From JABDKJ01 sp964609215 (lineage in GTDB: Bacteria; Bacteroidota; Bacteroidia; Flavobacteriales_D; JABDKJ01), in NCBI GenBank assembly GCA_964609215.1, contig CAZSQZ010000026.1, positions 1 to 19,959 on the forward strand: a stretch of DNA of 19,959 nucleotides. The letters are read 5' to 3'. Positions 16,518-19,959 of the stretch are shown here, piece after piece. The position numbers and the translations under genes are program-made. Within the stretch, counting starts at the first letter, position 1. The number at the start of each line of letters is the position of its first letter. The notes beneath the pieces were generated by a model, which had not been told where the DNA came from, did no database searches, and saw only the letters and a program-made list of their open reading frames with translations.

Positions 16518-17258
16518 TTGGAAAGCATCATCAAAAGAAACCATGAGAAATATGAAAAGGTCATTGAGCACATATTAAGACTTAAAGATGATATTCAATC
16601 GATACGGCCAAAAACGGATGCCTCAAATGAGAATGAACCCCACTGGAATAATGACTTTCTGCCCGGTTTAGATATTGCAGCTCTCTACAGCATTCTAGAG
16701 TATTTCAAACCCAACAACTATATAGAAGTGGGATCTGGTAATTCTACTTTGGTTGCCAAAAAAGTAATTAGGGATAAAAAGCTGAATACCAAAATCACTT
16801 CCATTGATCCTTATCCAAGAGCTGCTATCGATCAATTATCTGACAGGGTCATTCGCAATCCGATAGAGGATATTGATGACCTCTCTTTTATTTGGGAGAC
16901 ATTGCAAAGTGATGATATTCTTTTCATAGATAATTCGCATAGATCTCTTCCCAATTCTGATGTTACCGTTTGCTTCCTGGAAATATTACCCCAGTTAAAA
17001 AAGGGAGTTATTGTTCAGGTACACGACATCTATATTCCTTATGACTATCCGCAGTTTATGTGCGATCGCTTTTATTCTGAGCAGTATGTATTATCCGCAT
17101 TTTTACTTGCCAATCCAGAAAAATACGAAGTGGTATTTCCCTGTTATTATGTGAGCGAAAATGAAGCCTTGAGTACTTCCTTAAATCCTCTCTGGGAACA
17201 TAAGCATCTAAAGGATGTGGAGAAACACGGTGGAAGTTTCTGGTTTAGAATAAAATGA
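16518..17258 (+). CDS. Class I SAM-dependent methyltransferase (Methyltransf_24-like)
   Basis: The span is given from the first usual start codon, TTG at 16518, which gives 246 residues; the protein probably begins about 39 codons earlier (see the 16409-16517 entry). Motif I for S-adenosylmethionine is YIEVGSGNSTLVAKK, followed by the acidic strand ITSIDPYPRA. The core continues with DDILFIDNSHRSLPNSDV and LKKGVIVQVHDIYIPYDYP, typical of Rossmann-fold class I methyltransferases. The substrate cannot be told from sequence. Related proteins often occur near glycan or surface genes, and here it is the last gene of an operon with an outer membrane protein, kdsA and T9SS cargo, so a surface-glycan or small-molecule target is a reasonable but unproven inference. 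It converges with the porE-like gene with a 2-nt gap. Confidence 0.82.
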   Translation: MESIIKRNHEKYEKVIEHILRLKDDIQSIRPKTDASNENEPHWNNDFLPGLDIAALYSILEYFKPNNYIEVGSGNSTLVAKKVIRDKKLNTKITSIDPYPRAAIDQLSDRVIRNPIEDIDDLSFIWETLQSDDILFIDNSHRSLPNSDVTVCFLEILPQLKKGVIVQVHDIYIPYDYPQFMCDRFYSEQYVLSAFLLANPEKYEVVFPCYYVSENEALSTSLNPLWEHKHLKDVEKHGGSFWFRIK

Positions 17259-17260
17259 GA

Positions 17261-19273
17261 TTATTTAGATTCTAAAATTAAAACCTCTGTTCTTCTGTTC
17301 TTTGCCCTACCCTCTTCATTATCATTGGAAGCAATGGGTTTAGATTCTCCAAAGCCTTTCGCACTTAATCTATCCCCTGAAACTCCACTTTTAACCAACC
17401 AGGTCATTACTGCATTTGCTCTTTCCTTAGACAAGCCCATGTTGTAAATATCATCCCCAACATTATCCGTATGTCCTTGAATTTCAATCTTTAATTCAGG
17501 ATAGAAATTCAGTATTTCTCTAAGCTTATGGAGTTCAGCATAAGAAGTTTCTTTCAAAATAGATTTATCGGTATCAAAGAAAATATTCTCCAGAACTATG
17601 GATACACCTTCCGTTATTTTCTTCATAGGAACAATCTTTTCCACTGCTTCTATCTTATCTTGATTGGTATAATCGAAATTTTCAGAATACAACATATAAC
17701 CCAAAGCTGATGCGCTTAAAGCATAAGACTTCTCAGTTGGAAGTGCTACTAAAAACTCCCCAGTTTTTGGGTCACTGAAAGCTTCCGCAACCAGTTCTCC
17801 AGATTCCAATTCTACGATTTGTACTTGAGCTCCTATTTTTCCCTTGGTTTTCTCATCAATACAAACTCCCTTGAAATACGTAACCGGTTTAGACCGTGCA
17901 AACTCAGGTAATTCAAATTCATATAAATCCAATCCGCCAAAACCTCCTTCTCTACTGCTCGCATATAACGCAACATCTCCAGAAGCCAAAACGGTCAAGC
18001 TGTTTTCGTTCTTATGGGTATTAATTGGATAGCCCAAATTAACCGGCTTAGTCCATTCCCCATCTTCCAAATGAGAAACGAAAATATCTTCTCCCCCTAA
18101 ACCAAAATGTCCATCAGAAGAAAAATACAGCGTCTTTCCATCTGGATGTATCATTACAGAAGATTCATTTCCTTCTGTATTGATAGGTTCTTTCATTTTC
18201 TTGGCCTTAGACCAATCTCCCTCATTGGTTAATTCGGAATAGAAGATATTCATATCCTTTGGACCAGGATGATCTCTTGAAATCGTCCCCCTGATAAAAT
18301 AAATAGTGCGGCCATTTGCTGAAAGACTGGGTTGAGACTCCCAGTGCCAGGAATTGATAGCCTTTCCCATATTCCTTCCAGGTGTCCATTTGCCATCTAT
18401 CTTTTGAGAGTAAAATAAATCGCAGCTTCCATAACCTCTTTTATTTCCCGTATACTCCAAATCTTGATTGATTGCACAGGTTGTATACACCATTAAATTT
18501 CCATCAGCAGAAATAACAGGAGCGCCTTCATTAAAGGGTGTATTCAGCTCATTGATTGGAGTAGATTTATCCCAGTTTTCTTCTTTTTGGGAATAATAAA
18601 AATCTTCCTGCTCCACCCTTCTTTCAAGATGGGGTAACCTTCGCGTGTACAGCAAAGCCTTATCATCAGTAGTTAGTGACGGATAGTATTCATCAAATTG
18701 AGAATTGATGGCCTCACCCATATTCTTAGGTTCAAATGGCACTTTCAATTTTTTCAAATTGGCAGCAAATACTGCTCTATCTTGTCCTTCCTTGGCTCTA
18801 GGCCAAAGAGGATGATTGGTATCTTGTTGAAATTTAAGAAAGTCGGCAAAATAAGCAGAGGCTCTTTCGTACTCTCCACTTTTCATAGCAAAATCTCCCA
18901 AAATGAAATGGGCATTCTTAAAATAGGTTGGATCTATATTAATGGCCTTCTGCAAATTTTCAATAACCATTTTATCGTCTCTGGTATCCAAACCTATTTC
19001 AAAGCGCAATAAATACGCTTCTATGTAATTGGGATCTGAAGATAAAATCTTGTCTAAACTCTTTTTAGCCGAAGAATAGTCTTTTGCGGTATAGGATGCT
19101 TTGGCTTTTTTAAAGAGCTTATCCAATTTTGCATTTCCGGAACCTTGAGCCGGAAAATTTGAAGTACAGGAAAATAAAAAAAGAGAAAGTAATAAAAGGG
19201 AAATCCGACTAAGGGATGCCCATGTATTTATGGGTTTGAAGAGAAATTTTCCATTTTGGATTTTCCTTAACAT
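17261..19273 (-). CDS. porE: PorE-like T9SS lipoprotein: TPR, PD40 propeller, CRD and OmpA_C domains
   Basis: The protein is 670 residues with a lipoprotein signal ending LLLLSLFLFSC (Cys36). Domains in order are TPR-like helices (about 48-170), a WD40/PD40 propeller (about 190-455; ESQPSLSANGRTIYFI, ESSVMIHPDGKTLYFSSDG), a carboxypeptidase-regulatory-like domain (about 465-545) and an OmpA C-terminal domain (about 555-670). The last contains IQGHTDNVGD and LSKERANAV; Asp603 and Arg618 match the peptidoglycan diaminopimelate-binding pair. Domain order and size match PorE of Porphyromonas gingivalis, a T9SS component thought to anchor the system to peptidoglycan at the outer membrane. Orthology to PorE rather than to another OmpA-PD40 paralogue is inferred. 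The ATG at 19273 lies within queE, giving a 65-nt overlap; no ATG, GTG or TTG occurs between it and the hydrophobic signal core, so it is the best start. The n-region is therefore unusually long (~22 residues). Confidence 0.85.
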   Translation of the reverse strand: MLRKIQNGKFLFKPINTWASLSRISLLLLSLFLFSCTSNFPAQGSGNAKLDKLFKKAKASYTAKDYSSAKKSLDKILSSDPNYIEAYLLRFEIGLDTRDDKMVIENLQKAINIDPTYFKNAHFILGDFAMKSGEYERASAYFADFLKFQQDTNHPLWPRAKEGQDRAVFAANLKKLKVPFEPKNMGEAINSQFDEYYPSLTTDDKALLYTRRLPHLERRVEQEDFYYSQKEENWDKSTPINELNTPFNEGAPVISADGNLMVYTTCAINQDLEYTGNKRGYGSCDLFYSQKIDGKWTPGRNMGKAINSWHWESQPSLSANGRTIYFIRGTISRDHPGPKDMNIFYSELTNEGDWSKAKKMKEPINTEGNESSVMIHPDGKTLYFSSDGHFGLGGEDIFVSHLEDGEWTKPVNLGYPINTHKNENSLTVLASGDVALYASSREGGFGGLDLYEFELPEFARSKPVTYFKGVCIDEKTKGKIGAQVQIVELESGELVAEAFSDPKTGEFLVALPTEKSYALSASALGYMLYSENFDYTNQDKIEAVEKIVPMKKITEGVSIVLENIFFDTDKSILKETSYAELHKLREILNFYPELKIEIQGHTDNVGDDIYNMGLSKERANAVMTWLVKSGVSGDRLSAKGFGESKPIASNDNEEGRAKNRRTEVLILESK

Positions 19274-19883
19274 ATGCTGTAATTAACGGTAATACAATAT
19301 CAATCTTGCTCCACTCCGGTTGCAACAACAATTTACACTCTTTTCCAACGCGTTTTGCATGTTCTTCGGCAAATTCAAAATCACTTTTGTTATAAACGAT
19401 TACTTTTAGTTCATCTGCCTTTTCGTAAATGCTTTCATGCGGAGCTTTAAACTTCTTTGGAGAGAAGCAAATCCAATGCCAATTTCCAGTTAGTTCATAA
19501 ACACCAGAAGTTTCTATGTGCGTATTCAAACCAGCTTGATTCAATGCAGAGGTTAAATACTCTAAATTATACATAGCTGGTTCACCACCTGTAATGACCG
19601 CAATATCAGAACCGGAATTTTGAGCATTCCCGACCATGTCATCTACTTTTTGAATGCTATGTTTTTGGGCATCCCAGCTTTCTTTAACATCACACCAAAC
19701 ACAACCTACATCACAACCGGCTAAACGAATAAAATAAGCTGCCTTACCCGTGTGAACACCTTCTCCTTGAATGGTATAGAATGCTTCCATCAAGGGTAAT
19801 TCCTGGGTTAATTCTGAAATCGATATGTTTTGCGTTTCTTCCAAAAAGCCTGCAAAAATAGAGATTTTAAGTGATGGAACCAT
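19209..19883 (-). CDS. queE: 7-carboxy-7-deazaguanine synthase (radical SAM)
   Basis: QueE converts 6-carboxy-5,6,7,8-tetrahydropterin to 7-carboxy-7-deazaguanine, a step in making preQ0 and queuosine for tRNA. The protein has the substrate loop MEAFYTIQGEG, the radical-SAM cluster motif C57-x3-C61-x2-C64 within GCDVGCVWCDVKESWD, and the SAM-binding VITGGEP (97-102). Later parts are HIETSGVYELTG, SPKKF, EKADELKVIVYN, LLLQPEW and the C-terminal SLQTHKYMGIP. This full set is typical of Bacteroidota QueE. From the ATG at 19883 it is 224 residues with 31 residues before the MEAFY motif. A TTG at 19844 would give 211 residues, closer to the usual length, and would avoid overlap with a possible divergent gene. 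Its 3' end overlaps the porE-like start by 65 nt, so the two are probably one transcript. Confidence 0.95.
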   Translation of the reverse strand: MVPSLKISIFAGFLEETQNISISELTQELPLMEAFYTIQGEGVHTGKAAYFIRLAGCDVGCVWCDVKESWDAQKHSIQKVDDMVGNAQNSGSDIAVITGGEPAMYNLEYLTSALNQAGLNTHIETSGVYELTGNWHWICFSPKKFKAPHESIYEKADELKVIVYNKSDFEFAEEHAKRVGKECKLLLQPEWSKIDIVLPLITAYVKENPKWKISLQTHKYMGIP

Positions 19884-19959
19884 TAAAACCTGAGTATCTA
19901 TTAGAGGGGTATTACAAATGGATAAAAAAGACTCATTTTAATAGTACAATTGTCCTGGT
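19874..19959 (+). CDS. Possible 5' end of a divergent gene (partial)
   Basis: On the + strand an ATG at 19874, just after a TAA (19868-19870) and a GTG, opens a frame that stays open to the right edge. It reads MEPLKPEYLLEGYYKWIKKT then HFNSTIVL. The mix of residues looks like genuine protein, perhaps the cytosolic start of a membrane protein, but I recognise no family. An open run of about 28 codons can also arise by chance. If real, it overlaps the queE ATG by 10 nt, which would favour the inner TTG start for queE. Confidence 0.35.
   Translation, partial: MEPLKPEYLLEGYYKWIKKTHFNSTIVL

Noticed and set aside
17264..17277. Small inverted repeat (TTTAG/CTAAA) as a terminator for the convergent genes
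   Set aside because: The stem is only 5 bp of A/T-rich sequence with no T run, too weak to support.

Overview
The window comes from a low-GC member of the Bacteroidota, most likely the class Flavobacteriia. The evidence is two proteins with type IX secretion (T9SS) C-terminal sorting domains, a PorE-like T9SS tether, a flavobacterial-type QueE, a metal-dependent KdsA, a Bacteroidota-type -7 promoter box (TAnnTTTG) and very tight gene packing. No tRNA, rRNA, CRISPR array, insertion sequence or phage gene was found.

Layout. (1) Bases 1-8630 hold the 3' part of a giant surface-protein gene whose start lies left of the window. It has about 33 tandem Cys-rich HYR-like Ig-fold units of about 78 residues, a helical insert in one unit, a ~196-residue domain nested in the last unit, and a T9SS type A sorting domain. 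A strong intrinsic terminator follows. (2) Bases 8717-10859 hold an overlapping pair on the + strand: a lipid A-type acyltransferase and the AAA+ ATPase RarA. (3) Bases 10856-11278 hold a small integral membrane protein on the - strand, tail-to-tail with rarA. (4) Bases 11378-17258 hold a + strand operon: lipoprotein, beta-barrel-like outer membrane protein, kdsA, T9SS-exported propeller-like protein and SAM-dependent methyltransferase. The first four genes are joined by three ATGA overlaps. (5) Bases 17261-19883 hold a - strand pair: queE followed by a porE-like gene that overlaps it by 65 nt. (6) The last 86 bases may begin a divergent + strand gene.

Themes. Most genes concern the cell envelope: LPS biosynthesis (acyltransferase, KdsA), outer membrane proteins, and T9SS cargo and machinery. 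RarA (replication-fork maintenance) and QueE (7-deazaguanine biosynthesis) are housekeeping genes. I see no clear new defence or mobile system. The most unusual items are the giant repeat protein with its nested domain and higher-order duplications, the lipoprotein/outer membrane protein pair coupled to kdsA and a T9SS cargo, and several genes with abnormal start sites: a TTG start next to a terminator, a methyltransferase with no usual start codon, and a porE start deep inside queE.
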